From assembly GCF_001647675.1 (NCBI RefSeq), contig NZ_CP015594.1:992001-1056000 (forward strand): 64,000 bases of DNA, given 5' to 3'. A program made the position numbers and the translations under genes. Below the pieces are notes generated by a model, which saw nothing but the letters and a program-made list of their open reading frames with translations, searched no databases and was not told the origin of the DNA. Positions 34,972-44,683 of the stretch are shown piece by piece. Numbering within the stretch: the first letter of the stretch is position 1; every line of letters begins with the position of its first letter. Origin of the DNA: Acinetobacter sp. NCu2D-2 (GTDB taxonomy: Bacteria; Pseudomonadota; Gammaproteobacteria; Pseudomonadales; Moraxellaceae).

Positions 34972-37734
34972 ATGCAATTACGTTTCAAGACTTTATCATT
35001 ATCTATATTGTTCGCATGTGCTTCATCATCACTCTTCGCCCAGCCGATTTTCGTTAAAGCTGAACAAAATATTGAAGAATATAAATTAAATAACGGCTTA
35101 AGAATCATTTTGGCACCGAATGATAAAGAAAATAAAGTCTTTATGAATACGGTGTATTTAACAGGCTCTCTTAATGATCCGCAGAACAAAGGTGGGTTGG
35201 CACATTTACTTGAGCATTTAGCCTTTAAAGGTACACAAAATATTCAAGGCGATGAATTTCAACGCCGTCTTGATCAATATACATTGGCGACCAATGCCAG
35301 CACGGATTACTACGCCACTAAATATACCAATATTATCCGCCCAGAAACGCAAGCCATTCGTGAAGTAATTTTACTTGAAGCGGAGCGTATGGATAAATTG
35401 GTGTTACAGCAAAAGCATGTACCGAAAGAGATTGATATTGTTAAGCGTGAGCGTGAAATCCGTTTAGATCAGCCATTTTCAGTGTTAATGGATCAAATCT
35501 TTAAATCTGCTTATGGCAATCAATATTTAGGTCGATTACCGATAGGTGATTTACAAGAATTGCAATCGATCAAGATTGATGAACTGAATCAATTCTATAA
35601 AACGTGGTATGCGCCGAATAATGCCTATATGGTGATTTCAGGTAAATTTGATAAAGCTGAAGTCTTAAAAAAGATTGATCAGGACTTTAGCGCTATTCCA
35701 GCGCGTGAAATTCCAGCTCAAGCCAAAGTGCCAAGTTTCAAGCCTGAAAGTATTCAACCGCGTCAATTCACGGTCAAAAAAGGCAGTGATTTTGCCCAAT
35801 TTAATGTGTATTTAACGCCGAATGATGAAAAGGTAAAACAGGCGCTTGCACTTGCACCAACGCTATTTACATTGCAGCCAAGTGGGCATTTGTATAAGGG
35901 TATTGTAGAAGAAGGCAAGGCGACAGCTGTGCAATCAACAAGTTGGCTCGATAAAGATTTTAATATGGTCTTTATGGGGGCAGTTTATGCACCAAGTCAC
36001 GATGCTGCAAAGATCAATGAAGCCTTAATTCATGGTGTTGAACAAGCCAAGGGCTTTAATGAAACTGAGCTTAATCGTGTTAAAAATATGACCCGCAACC
36101 AAGCGGAAAATATTAAAAATAACGCAGCAGCGATTGGATCACGTTTAAGCGATTATTTGGTTGCCTATAACGGTGACTGGTCTAAATATTTTAAAGATTT
36201 ACAGGATGTGCAAAATCTAAAAGTTGAAGATGCTAATCAGATTTATCAAGCATTTTTTAAATCATCAAATCGTTTAACCGGTAATATTCAACCCACTCCG
36301 GAAGATCAAAAGAAAGCGCACCAGGCGTTAAAAGAAGAGTCTAAACTGACTTTAGATCAACAAGTAGCAAATGAAGAGCCGCTCAAAGATGTTTCTGAAT
36401 ATCAGGCGGAAGTTCAGCAATATGTCAAAGCCTCTAAACAATATTTGGTGGCAAAAGAAAAGCAGATTCAGCGTGGAAGCTTAAAGAACGGCATTAAATA
36501 TGCGTTATTTCCAACCAATACACGCGATGATAAAGTCTATGCCAGTATAGATATGGATTTCGGGACAGCTGAAACATTAAAAAATAAGGCAGAAATACTC
36601 GATTTAATGAGTTATTTAATTCTGCGAGCGTCTAATACGCAAAGTTTGCAGCAGATTTCGGATAAAACCATCGAAGTCGGTGGTAGTGCGCAAGTCAGTG
36701 CTGCGGGAAATGGTTTAAAGATTCGAATTTCAGCAAAAAAAGAGAATTTCGAGGAATACTTTAAATACATTTTAGATGTACTCAAAAATCCAATTTTTGA
36801 ACAAACCCAGTTTAATTTGATTCAATCTCAAACTTTAGCGAGTTTAGATCGACCGTATACAGAACCTGATACTGTCGCAGGTTTAACCTTAAGCCGTTTA
36901 GTTGAAAAATATGAACCAGGGGATTTGCGTTATCATTTTGAACCTGATTTTGCAATCAAGCAGTACAAGGCAGCAACGCGTGAGGATGTAAAACAGTTAT
37001 ATCAACGTTTCTTTGCAACGCAGCGCACACGTATTGCAATGACCGGTGAATTTAAACCGAAAGCCATGCAGAAATTGATTCAAAACCAATTTGCTGCATG
37101 GAAAACCCAAGAACCTTATTCGCCTTTAACTACTGGGTACACCGCGTATCCTGCACAGAAGCACCATGTACTCTCTGAACAACGTGAATTTGGTAGCTAT
37201 ACTGCGGCGTTAACCATGCCAGTGGGCGATGATCATGAAGATGTGCCAGCACTTCTAGTGTTACGTCATATTATGGGAGAATCGCAATTGTCTTCTCGAT
37301 TAGCCCAAGAGCTTCGTGAGAAAAATGCGTTGGTTTATGGCTTTAGCGCAGGGATGAATTTTAGTGATACTGAAAATGTCGGCGCATTGGGTATTGATGC
37401 AAACTATACTGCGGGTAAATCCGCACAAGTGTCGCAAGCTGTTCACAAGGTGTTAAATGAGCTTCTACAGCGTGGTGTGACCGAACAGGAAGTTGAGGCT
37501 GCAAAAGCCAACATATTGAAAAAGCGTGTCACTGCACTTGAGGATGAACGCCGTATTCATGGCATGTTGAGTTCACAATTAGAGAAAGATCGTAATTTAC
37601 TCTATCGTGAAAAACGCGATAAAGCCCTAGCTGTGCTCAGCAAAGCTGATATTGATCGTGTCATTCAAAGATATATTAAGCCTGAACATCTGGTTGAAGT
37701 CATGGCGGACCAATATGGACAAGCCATAAAGTAA
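34972..37734 (+). CDS. M16-family zinc peptidase, two-domain, secreted
   Basis: 920 aa. Signal peptide (about 1-23, LRFKTLSLSILFACASSSLFAQ). First M16 domain has the inverted zinc motif HLLEH (78-82), with a distal Glu in the following LLEAERMD region. The second half (from about residue 500) is an inactive-type M16 domain lacking HxxEH. The layout matches periplasmic pitrilysin-like peptidases that degrade peptides in a closed chamber. Monocistronic, with terminator. Confidence 0.93.
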   Translation: MQLRFKTLSLSILFACASSSLFAQPIFVKAEQNIEEYKLNNGLRIILAPNDKENKVFMNTVYLTGSLNDPQNKGGLAHLLEHLAFKGTQNIQGDEFQRRLDQYTLATNASTDYYATKYTNIIRPETQAIREVILLEAERMDKLVLQQKHVPKEIDIVKREREIRLDQPFSVLMDQIFKSAYGNQYLGRLPIGDLQELQSIKIDELNQFYKTWYAPNNAYMVISGKFDKAEVLKKIDQDFSAIPAREIPAQAKVPSFKPESIQPRQFTVKKGSDFAQFNVYLTPNDEKVKQALALAPTLFTLQPSGHLYKGIVEEGKATAVQSTSWLDKDFNMVFMGAVYAPSHDAAKINEALIHGVEQAKGFNETELNRVKNMTRNQAENIKNNAAAIGSRLSDYLVAYNGDWSKYFKDLQDVQNLKVEDANQIYQAFFKSSNRLTGNIQPTPEDQKKAHQALKEESKLTLDQQVANEEPLKDVSEYQAEVQQYVKASKQYLVAKEKQIQRGSLKNGIKYALFPTNTRDDKVYASIDMDFGTAETLKNKAEILDLMSYLILRASNTQSLQQISDKTIEVGGSAQVSAAGNGLKIRISAKKENFEEYFKYILDVLKNPIFEQTQFNLIQSQTLASLDRPYTEPDTVAGLTLSRLVEKYEPGDLRYHFEPDFAIKQYKAATREDVKQLYQRFFATQRTRIAMTGEFKPKAMQKLIQNQFAAWKTQEPYSPLTTGYTAYPAQKHHVLSEQREFGSYTAALTMPVGDDHEDVPALLVLRHIMGESQLSSRLAQELREKNALVYGFSAGMNFSDTENVGALGIDANYTAGKSAQVSQAVHKVLNELLQRGVTEQEVEAAKANILKKRVTALEDERRIHGMLSSQLEKDRNLLYREKRDKALAVLSKADIDRVIQRYIKPEHLVEVMADQYGQAIK

Positions 37735-37743
37735 TTAGAATAA

Positions 37744-37773
37744 AAATATCCTCCTACGGGGAGGATTTTTTTT
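37744..37773 (+). terminator. Rho-independent terminator of the M16 peptidase gene
   Basis: Stem ATCCTCC / GGAGGAT with a short loop and eight T. Confidence 0.88.
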
Positions 37774-37796
37774 GGTGTAAAAAGCCAAAATACAGT

Positions 37797-38861
37797 TTAC
37801 AAGCGATAAAATTCTGCAGCATTCTCTCGGAAGATCGGTGCTAATGCATTCGGGTTAAGAGTATGAATAATGTCGCTAAACGCGTCTATGATTGAGACCA
37901 AATCTGTGCTGACAGAATCCATTGGGAAGTTGGATGCAAACATTAAGCGCTTGGCTCCAAAGCAGTCGAATGCATGTTGAATAAGTGGGTAGGCCAAAGA
38001 CAAGATTTGATCTTTCGTTGCAAGACGTTGTTGTTGATGAAAACGATGACCGAGAACCGGCATAAACAAGCCTGATACCTTACTATAGACATTGGGCAGT
38101 TCAGCCAAACGTGCCAAATCAAATTTCCATTTTTCAAAAATATACTGACGTTCTTTTTCACTTCGCCCAGTACGTTTTCCCACCGTTCCAAACATCCCCA
38201 CGGGTGTTCCCAAATGATCGAGCACAATCGGTGTCTGTGGAAATTGCTGCGCCAAATAAATGACATCCTCAATTTGATTTGAATAGACCCACGCATCAAA
38301 ACTCAGGTTTAAATGTGCAAGGTGCTCAAAGCCTTTTAAGAATTTGGGATTTTTATATAAATGCGGTTCATCTGCCCATGCATACACCGCTTTATTGGGA
38401 TGAACAGCAGCCATTTTTCGAATACCACGAAACTTATCTGAGGCTTCCTGATGCATCTGCAAAATCTCTTTAAAATTCTTTTGACGCGGATCTGCTGTTG
38501 CCACAATGGCTGCCAATTGAATTGATGTTTCATGAAAAGGAAGTGATTCAATAAAACGTGTTTCATTGACGACGCCTGTGCCTTTATGTTCATGCCAACT
38601 GGCTTCAACATGAATCACTTTATCTATCACATAATGACCAATGTCATGGGCATAGTCTTGAGGTAAATAAGGCGCTGTAATGTGCTCGGTTAATCCAATG
38701 GTTTCAATCACAGCTTTGGGTTTGATCAGACGTACAAGTCGATCGAGTAATTTGGGATGTTTGCCTAAAAGTTTAACGGCGAATGCAGCTGCATGAGGGG
38801 TATGGTAAGGGTCCCATTGATGGATATGCGCATCGATAATTGAAAAGGGGATATTCTGCAT
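37797..38861 (-). CDS. Amidohydrolase-family protein (COG3618-like)
   Basis: 354 aa TIM-barrel hydrolase of the amidohydrolase 2 type. N-terminal DAHIHQWDP (metal/active-site HxH), VIHVEASW, FRGIRKMAA, PIVLDHLGTP and C-terminal LMFASNFPMD mark the COG3618 group, which includes lactonases and pyrone-dicarboxylate hydrolases. The substrate cannot be told. Monocistronic on the minus strand. Confidence 0.88.
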   Translation of the reverse strand: MQNIPFSIIDAHIHQWDPYHTPHAAAFAVKLLGKHPKLLDRLVRLIKPKAVIETIGLTEHITAPYLPQDYAHDIGHYVIDKVIHVEASWHEHKGTGVVNETRFIESLPFHETSIQLAAIVATADPRQKNFKEILQMHQEASDKFRGIRKMAAVHPNKAVYAWADEPHLYKNPKFLKGFEHLAHLNLSFDAWVYSNQIEDVIYLAQQFPQTPIVLDHLGTPVGMFGTVGKRTGRSEKERQYIFEKWKFDLARLAELPNVYSKVSGLFMPVLGHRFHQQQRLATKDQILSLAYPLIQHAFDCFGAKRLMFASNFPMDSVSTDLVSIIDAFSDIIHTLNPNALAPIFRENAAEFYRL

Positions 38862-38937
38862 GTTGAAATCATATTCATTTTTATAATCACTTTATTTATG
38901 CTGAATATTTAGACAACTGTCAATCGGAATATTAGGC

Positions 38938-38962
38938 ATGAAAAAAGCCCCGAAGGGCTTTT
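38938..38962 (-). terminator. Rho-independent terminator of the DUF3144 gene
   Basis: Stem AAAAGCCC / GGGCTTTT with CGAA loop; the minus strand ends in a T-run. Confidence 0.85.
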
Positions 38963-38966
38963 AAAA

Positions 38967-39362
38967 TTAATGGTTATGGTCGTGATTATGCTTGTTTGCA
39001 TGGAATTCTTCATTACGACGGAAACGTAAGTAGTTTTCAAATTGCTCACAATACTCGTCGTAATTGTCTTCAAGCATCATTTGGAATTGTTGCAAGATAT
39101 AAGACATCACTTGGTCTTTAGCATTACGCATTTCTTCGCCGTCTTTAAAGTTATTTGCAGCAACCCATGTATTGAAACGGGCAGTACCAAACAGCATTGC
39201 AGCACTGACTTGACCGCGTTTTTCATCAGGTTTTTCTTGCGAGCCTTTTTCTACACGGCAAAATTCATTGGCTTGTTTAATAAATTCATCAGCACGTTCA
39301 AAGAATGCCGCATTTAACGCTTCTTCTTCGGTAACATCGGTTGCTTCAATCTTTTGAACCAT
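38967..39362 (-). CDS. DUF3144 protein with His-rich C-terminus
   Basis: 131 aa. Core FFERADEFIKQANEFCRVE, VSAAMLFGTARFNTWVAAN and LEDNYDEYCEQFENYL match the DUF3144 pattern as I remember it. The last residues, HANKHNHDHNH, carry five His in eleven, which could bind metal. Function unknown. Soluble, no signal. Confidence 0.82.
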   Translation of the reverse strand: MVQKIEATDVTEEEALNAAFFERADEFIKQANEFCRVEKGSQEKPDEKRGQVSAAMLFGTARFNTWVAANNFKDGEEMRNAKDQVMSYILQQFQMMLEDNYDEYCEQFENYLRFRRNEEFHANKHNHDHNH

Positions 39363-39469
39363 GAATTTGTTCCTAACAATAAAATCTCAATCGCTAATTA
39401 TAGGCAAAGCCTTGCAGAAACTAAACCTTTCACTTAATCTAAAAATAGCCTAAGTGTGGGATTGATATC

Positions 39470-40102
39470 ATGCAAGATGCAATTGCGGTACAAAGTTTAA
39501 AAAGTGACATTGCCTTACTGCGTCAAAATATTTGGCCACCTGCAAGTCTCGCCAATGTCGAAGGTTTGCCGATTTATTATGGAACCAAAGATCAGGTCGA
39601 TGAATATTATCGTCAATGGCTGGGTTTGATTGAACGGGCACAGGATTTATTTCAACCCTTTATGGAAGATGAAATTGTAGATGCTGTGCATTTACCGAGT
39701 CATCTTAATTTGCCGCTGTTCTATTTTCATGTTGACCGTATTCGCATCAATAAAACCCGAGCCAAAGAATCGAAAACTTTTCGTGGCATTGCCAGTTTAA
39801 TCGACAAATGTGGTCAGTTTGAACCAGCACAAATTCAGGCGATGCAGCAGTGGTTAGATAGTGATGATACCGCGGCATTGGTGGCGCATCGCGAATTTAT
39901 TGATTTACGTACTTATGTGTTTCAACACAAACAATCTGAATATACACGTACCCGTTTTTATGTGAACGGTATTGTGCTGAGTGTAGAAGAAGATTTTGAA
40001 TTGGTGGATGCACGTGATAAACCACGCAAGCAACGTAGCGATAGTTATAGTGATCCGCTTGCGGATAACAATACATGGAAAGTCTTTGGTAAATATCGCT
40101 AA
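39470..40102 (+). CDS. Hypothetical protein
   Basis: 210 aa, soluble, helical at the N-terminus (DAIAVQSLKSDIALLRQNI), with a WLGLIERAQDLFQPF helix and a basic C-terminal tail (DKPRKQRSDSYSDPLADNN). No signal or span. I do not recognise a family. 107 bp upstream of the DUF4105 gene in the same direction. Confidence 0.65.
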   Translation: MQDAIAVQSLKSDIALLRQNIWPPASLANVEGLPIYYGTKDQVDEYYRQWLGLIERAQDLFQPFMEDEIVDAVHLPSHLNLPLFYFHVDRIRINKTRAKESKTFRGIASLIDKCGQFEPAQIQAMQQWLDSDDTAALVAHREFIDLRTYVFQHKQSEYTRTRFYVNGIVLSVEEDFELVDARDKPRKQRSDSYSDPLADNNTWKVFGKYR

Positions 40103-40209
40103 TGGATGCTTGATACAACAGATATACCCCATTTTACAAATACATGGTAGGCAATAGGTTCAGCGCATTTTATAAATAAACAGAGAATTAAAAATGCGCT
40201 GAACAGATA

Positions 40210-41211
40210 ATGAGAAAAATTCCCCGATATGCTTATTTGGTTTTAGTTTGTCTGTGTAGTTTATGGATGTGTCTATTGATATGGATCCATCGGCCTTGGG
40301 GGATGATTAGTTCAATTCTGCTGATTACTTTTGTTTTTTTACTGAGTATTGTCAACTTATTTCAATTTAACAAATTCAGTTCTATTTCACCCTACGTGCA
40401 TTTCATTTACTGGCTGACATTTCTGATCTCGTTACTGGTGTTTTTCTGCTTGGTTCCGCGTAATGATCGGCAATGGCAACCAGAGGTTGATAAAATCATT
40501 CAATATCAATTCGTCGATGGTCAAGTTGAGATTCAAAACGTACGTAATTTTATTTGGCATACGCCAGACGATTACCAAGTCCAATGGGAAACACGTCGCT
40601 ATTCATTAGAAGATATCAATCAAGTTGATTTAATTGTTTCACATTTTATCCCTGGCCCTGTGGCACATGTCTTTATGAGTTTTGGGTTTAAAAATGGCGA
40701 GCATTTGGCTTTTTCATTGGAAGTTAGGCAAGAAAAAGATGAAGGTTTCTCCACGATTGGTGGTTTCTTTAGGCAGTATGAATTGGCATTGGTTGTAGGG
40801 GATGAAAATGATGTGATTTACGCCCGAACCAATATTCGTGATGAAGATGTCTATATTTACCCAATTACGATGCAAAAGAATGAAATGCAGATTTTATTTT
40901 TGGAATATCTTAATAAAGCCAATCGACTGAATAATCAACCGCGTTGGTACAACACATTGGTGAGCAATTGCACCACCATTCTTTTTGACTTGGTCGAATA
41001 TACGGTTGGACGTGTTCCACGGGATTATCGCGTGGTGCTGCCCGGTTTATTGCCTGAGTATTTGCATGATTATGGTCAGTTAGCTCCGTCTTTAACCGTA
41101 GAGGAATGGAAACAACGCAATCATGTGAATCCAAAAACAGAACACTTGAAAAATGGGCCTGATGATCTAGATATACCATTTTCCAAGTTAATCAGACAAG
41201 ATATTCGTTAG
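40210..41211 (+). CDS. DUF4105 membrane protein
   Basis: 333 aa. Three N-terminal membrane spans (about 8-26, 31-52, 64-83), then a large periplasmic domain with VSHFIPGPVAHVFMSFGF, a Cys-containing YNTLVSNCTTILFDLV and PGLLPEYL, the marks of the DUF4105 (Lnb N-terminal type) family. NCTT contains the Cys/His-like catalytic candidate of papain-type folds in that family. Lnb-type proteins act on lipoprotein acylation or peptides; function here is open. Confidence 0.85.
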   Translation: MRKIPRYAYLVLVCLCSLWMCLLIWIHRPWGMISSILLITFVFLLSIVNLFQFNKFSSISPYVHFIYWLTFLISLLVFFCLVPRNDRQWQPEVDKIIQYQFVDGQVEIQNVRNFIWHTPDDYQVQWETRRYSLEDINQVDLIVSHFIPGPVAHVFMSFGFKNGEHLAFSLEVRQEKDEGFSTIGGFFRQYELALVVGDENDVIYARTNIRDEDVYIYPITMQKNEMQILFLEYLNKANRLNNQPRWYNTLVSNCTTILFDLVEYTVGRVPRDYRVVLPGLLPEYLHDYGQLAPSLTVEEWKQRNHVNPKTEHLKNGPDDLDIPFSKLIRQDIR

Positions 41212-41246
41212 ATTTTAAGACATCAAACAGTCTTGAGATGTTTCAA

Positions 41247-42704
41247 TTACTTAATCAGTTTTCGACTTACTAAGAATTGTTCCGTCGCTTCAACTAAACG
41301 TTCTGCATAGACTTCCTGTTTTGCAGTGAGCCAACCGAGTACAAACCAGTCACTGGCTTCTAATTCGGTTTGCTGAATATAAGCAACGGAAGAGGCAAGG
41401 GTTTGATATTCCATCGCTGCAATATATGCGTCATTTAATGCCTTGCTATATTTCTGCAAGTTTTTAACATCATAAATAGTTGTTAAAATTGGAAAGCTAA
41501 ATTTCAGTTCATGAATACGTGCAGCCAGTAAGTCTAAATTTTCAAAATCATTCTTACTTGTAGCATTCAGTTGATCTTGCAAAGCTTTATATTGGCTTTG
41601 TAAGGTATGTTGAGCGGCAGTTTTTAAATCTTGGCTAGGTGCAGTATCTTCTGACAAACTGAAAATCAGCAATTCAAGATAATGATGCACATTCAAGGTA
41701 GATTTTACCAATTGAATGAGTTTTTCCCGCGCGTAAAGTATGTCTTTTTCTAAATTGGTCGCCGTCGTTGGATTTTGTAAGAAAGCACCTAAAGTTTCTT
41801 TCATATGACGTAAATGTTTAAGGTTTTCAAATTGCTGCTTAAACGCAGCCAATTGATAACCCCATTTATCAGATACGCCACTATGCCAGTCTTTAAACAG
41901 CAAAATGCTTAAGTACAAATGATCAAGCGCAGTTTGAGCTTCATCAAGATGCTCTTGCTCAGCCACTTGTGCAGAAATTGCAGCAATATTCGGTAAAAAA
42001 TGCTGCATGTGTTGTGCAATGAATGAGCTTAAATTCTTGCTTGCACTGTCTTTTTTGCTGATTTGTAATTCTTTGCCATACGCTGCTGGACTCACTTTTT
42101 GACCGAGTAAAAGTAAGTTTCCAAATTCAGCTTTACTACGTACATCAAGCCATAACTGATATTTCTTCACCCATTCTGCACTAAAGGCAAGTAGGCTCTG
42201 AATTGAACCCGATTTAAGTTCGAATTCTACTTCATGAATCTCTTGCTCGGCATTTAATGTACGTACAGCACCAATATCGAGACTGACTTCAATTTCTGCA
42301 TTTTGGTATTCAATCACGCGCAATGTACGTTGAATATCGGTTTCAAATTGCAGCTGAAGGCGAGAGAAATCATCGCCTAAGGCTTGTTGAAGAATTTGAG
42401 TAGCTTGAGCATCTGTTTGATAAATGTCGAGTGCAAGATCAGGCGCGCTTTCAAGTTCACCAAAATCATGGTTGTGTTCAAAGCGCTCAATGTGCGACTT
42501 ACCTGCAGCTTTCAGGGTTTGTACCCAGCGCGTGCCTTCCAAACGTTGACGCAGTGCAGCACCGCTCTGTGATAATTGGCGATCAGGCGTATCGAAGTAT
42601 TTAGCTTGAAGTTGTATTTTCTCTGTTTTTTTTGGATCTAATGCTTTTAATAAGGCTTGACGACGTGCTTCTGGAATTTGAAATTTGAGCTCAACTTCAA
42701 CCAT
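41247..42704 (-). CDS. CYTH-domain inorganic triphosphatase, YgiF-like
   Basis: 485 aa from the ATG at 42704 (AGGA 8 bp before); a longer frame to 42734 adds ten residues without homology. The N-terminal CYTH domain opens VEVELKFQIP (ExExK metal/triphosphate motif) and has LRQRLEGTRWVQTLKA. The C-terminal about 280 residues form a CHAD-like helical domain, though its conserved His are sparse. It hydrolyses inorganic tripolyphosphate in E. coli YgiF. Confidence 0.9.
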   Translation of the reverse strand: MVEVELKFQIPEARRQALLKALDPKKTEKIQLQAKYFDTPDRQLSQSGAALRQRLEGTRWVQTLKAAGKSHIERFEHNHDFGELESAPDLALDIYQTDAQATQILQQALGDDFSRLQLQFETDIQRTLRVIEYQNAEIEVSLDIGAVRTLNAEQEIHEVEFELKSGSIQSLLAFSAEWVKKYQLWLDVRSKAEFGNLLLLGQKVSPAAYGKELQISKKDSASKNLSSFIAQHMQHFLPNIAAISAQVAEQEHLDEAQTALDHLYLSILLFKDWHSGVSDKWGYQLAAFKQQFENLKHLRHMKETLGAFLQNPTTATNLEKDILYAREKLIQLVKSTLNVHHYLELLIFSLSEDTAPSQDLKTAAQHTLQSQYKALQDQLNATSKNDFENLDLLAARIHELKFSFPILTTIYDVKNLQKYSKALNDAYIAAMEYQTLASSVAYIQQTELEASDWFVLGWLTAKQEVYAERLVEATEQFLVSRKLIK

Positions 42705-43029
42705 GGATAATGTCCTGACATATAAAGTTAACAATGCTAATCAAGCGTTTTAAATAAAAATAAGATGATTTTGTGCGATCTGATGCAGCAATTGTTCTGA
42801 TTCATCTGCCACAGATTGTAACGAAATAAATGTGTGATGTAAGACTTGACGTAAGGCAGAAGAGTACTGATTAAATTATATGGCTTATTAAAATATTTTT
42901 ATTTTCAATAGATTGTAATGAAGTAAACTCAGAATTATGGTCGATTAATCATTCATAAATGATGCAACATTCATCTTTTCTTTGTTTAAATTATCAGCTA
43001 AGGTGAAGAAAAAACGTCGAGATGATGCC

Positions 43030-43413
43030 ATGAATGCACAAGTACAACCGTCATATGACTATGATCCTGAACCACAGCTTCGGATGCCTATTAAACATTA
43101 CCCAGACTTTTACCGTTTTTATCTAACTGAACATCGAAATATTATGAGTCGCCGTCTGCATGTAGCGGGCAGCAGTATTGGCTTATTTTTCTTTACTAAG
43201 GCCATTGTACAACGTAAATCAAAGTATTTTTTATACGGTTTGGCATCAGGCTATGCCTGTGCATGGGTAGGGCATTTTATTTTTGAGAAGAACAAGCCCG
43301 CAAGTTTTAAACAACCTGTCTATAGCTTTATTTCAGACTGGAAAATGTTTGCAGATGTATTAAAGGGCAATTTGAGTTTACTTGACCGCGCCTTTGATAA
43401 AATTCCGAGTTAA
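43030..43413 (+). CDS. DUF962 / Mpo1-like protein
   Basis: 127 aa from the ATG at 43030 (GAGA 7 bp upstream). The frame also allows a TTG at 42982 adding 16 basic residues. YPDFYRFYLTEHRNIMSRRLHVAGSSIG and GYACAWVGHFIFEKNKPASF are the DUF962 blocks with conserved His. Yeast Mpo1 is an Fe-dependent dioxygenase of phytosphingosine breakdown; the bacterial role is unknown. One or two membrane-embedded helices in the middle. Confidence 0.9.
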   Translation: MNAQVQPSYDYDPEPQLRMPIKHYPDFYRFYLTEHRNIMSRRLHVAGSSIGLFFFTKAIVQRKSKYFLYGLASGYACAWVGHFIFEKNKPASFKQPVYSFISDWKMFADVLKGNLSLLDRAFDKIPS

Positions 43414-43459
43414 ATCATCGGAATATTTAAAAATGACCTGTGTGATCTAAAAATTTTGC

Positions 43460-43577
43460 TTGCAACTATAGAGCGAATATTCTATTAATGAAGTATATTT
43501 TGTAATGATGCTTTTTTAACACGCTGATTACACAAGTTTTCCAAGCCTGGAGTGACCTCTCTGGGCTTTTTTTATGT
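43460..43577 (+). ncRNA. Possible short RNA with terminator
   Basis: -35 TTGCAA (43460-43465), 17-bp spacer, -10 TATTAA (43483-43488), then about 80 nt ending in the hairpin AGCC...GGCT with inner GGAG/CTCT pairs and a T7 run (43547-43577). It could equally be the distant terminator of the DUF962 gene. Speculative. Confidence 0.3.
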
Positions 43578-43730
43578 AGTTTCAAAAGTAGAATTTTCAA
43601 AAAAAATAGCCTATTTGTACTTTGAACTCTTCCCCAAAAAAATCGTCAAAGACAAATAGACCAAGCTTGCAAATGTTTTAAGTTCAAACCTACGACCTAT
43701 GTTAATGCGTTTGACTTAATTCAAAATCAT

Positions 43731-43924
43731 TAAAAAAATCACTTCAGGGAACTGATTTCTCCACAAAATCAGCGTATTCCCTAAGAGTGATATTAAGAGG
43801 GCGAAACAGAAAGCGGGCTGCTTGAACTGAATCAAGCTTATTAAAGTGGATATACCTTAAGGGTTACATCCCTAGAATTGGGTATTTTTCAATCAATCAC
43901 TGAATTTCGCATAAGATGCACAAT
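43731..43924 (-). ncRNA. Candidate structured small RNA
   Basis: On the minus strand: -35 TTGTAC (complement of 43955-43960), 18-bp spacer, -10 TATAAA (43931-43936). The RNA would start near 43924 and end at a long hairpin with arms CACT/AGTG, AGGGAA/TTCCCT and CTGATTT/AAATCAG (43740-43789), followed by a T7 run. Two more hairpins lie inside: ATACC...GGTAT with inner GGG/CCC (43852-43885), and GCTTGA/TCAAGC (43820-43837). About 195 nt. No ORF. Structure is seen; expression is inference. Confidence 0.5.
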
Positions 43925-44025
43925 CAAATTTTTATAGAAATATTCAAAATAAATGTACAACTAAAACAATGATTAAAATTTAGTTTTGCCTATAATAAGT
44001 CATATTTTATTGTGTGAAGACGGTT

Positions 44026-44646
44026 ATGCGCGGTTTATATCTCATTACCAATGATGATCCTATCGAACTTTTATTGGCTAAACTCGAAGGCGTAATGGCA
44101 AACGGTGGTGTATCAGTTTTGCAATATCGCCGTAAAAAAGTCACAAAAGAAGACCAAGCCTACGAAATTGAATATATGCGCGACTTATGCAAGCAATACA
44201 AAGTTCATTTTGTTATTAACGAAGACTTAGAACTTGCAGTGCAATATGGCACTGGTGTGCATTTAGGTCAAAATGACAGTCCTGTCTCTGAAGCTGTTGC
44301 ACGTTTGCCTAAAAATGTATTGATTGGTCGTAGCTGTTATAACTCACTTGAGCTTGCTGAACAGGCTGTTGCAGATGGTGCAAGCTATATTGGCTTTGGT
44401 GCGATCTATGAAACGCAAACTAAACCTGAAGCAAAAAGCATTGGTCTAGACATTCTTAAAGCTGCTAAAGGCAAATTTAATGTGCCTGTCTGTGCTGTGG
44501 GTGGCTTAACGGTAGAAAATGCCAAAGAGGTGATTGAAGCGGGTGCTGACGTCTGTGTTGTGGTTAGTGATATATTAGGTCGTCCGATGCATTTAATTCC
44601 TGAGCGTTTGGATGAATGGTCTGCACTCTTTCAAGCGACAGCATAA
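44026..44646 (+). CDS. thiE: Thiamine-phosphate synthase
   Basis: Joins the HMP-pyrophosphate and thiazole phosphate halves of thiamine. 206 aa from the ATG at 44026 (MRGLYLITNDD); a GTG at 44014 would add four residues. TIM-barrel motifs: QYRRKK (pyrophosphate binding), FVINEDLELA, GVHLGQND, GRSCYN, YIGFGAIYETQTKP and AVGGLTVENAKEV. Followed 37 bp later by hemL, an operon-like spacing. Confidence 0.94.
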   Translation: MRGLYLITNDDPIELLLAKLEGVMANGGVSVLQYRRKKVTKEDQAYEIEYMRDLCKQYKVHFVINEDLELAVQYGTGVHLGQNDSPVSEAVARLPKNVLIGRSCYNSLELAEQAVADGASYIGFGAIYETQTKPEAKSIGLDILKAAKGKFNVPVCAVGGLTVENAKEVIEAGADVCVVVSDILGRPMHLIPERLDEWSALFQATA

Positions 44647-44683
44647 TTCTTTTTATTTTTTAAATTTTGAGTAGAGAGCAACG

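Larger units (their letters stand above)
43414..44025. other. 612-bp intergenic region with RNA-like structures
   Basis: There is no protein gene. It holds a plus-strand terminator-like hairpin (43541-43577), a candidate minus-strand structured RNA (43731-43924) and a TATAAT box at 43991-43996 ahead of thiE. I looked for a thiamine riboswitch (THI box) before thiE and did not see one. Confidence 0.6.

Noticed and set aside
41215..41246. Hairpin between the DUF4105 and CYTH genes as a terminator
   Set aside because: ACATC/GATGT arms are weak and no T-run follows on either strand.
43900..44025. Thiamine (THI-box) riboswitch ahead of thiE
   Set aside because: No CTGAGA-type core or matching helices seen in the leader; only a TATAAT box is evident.
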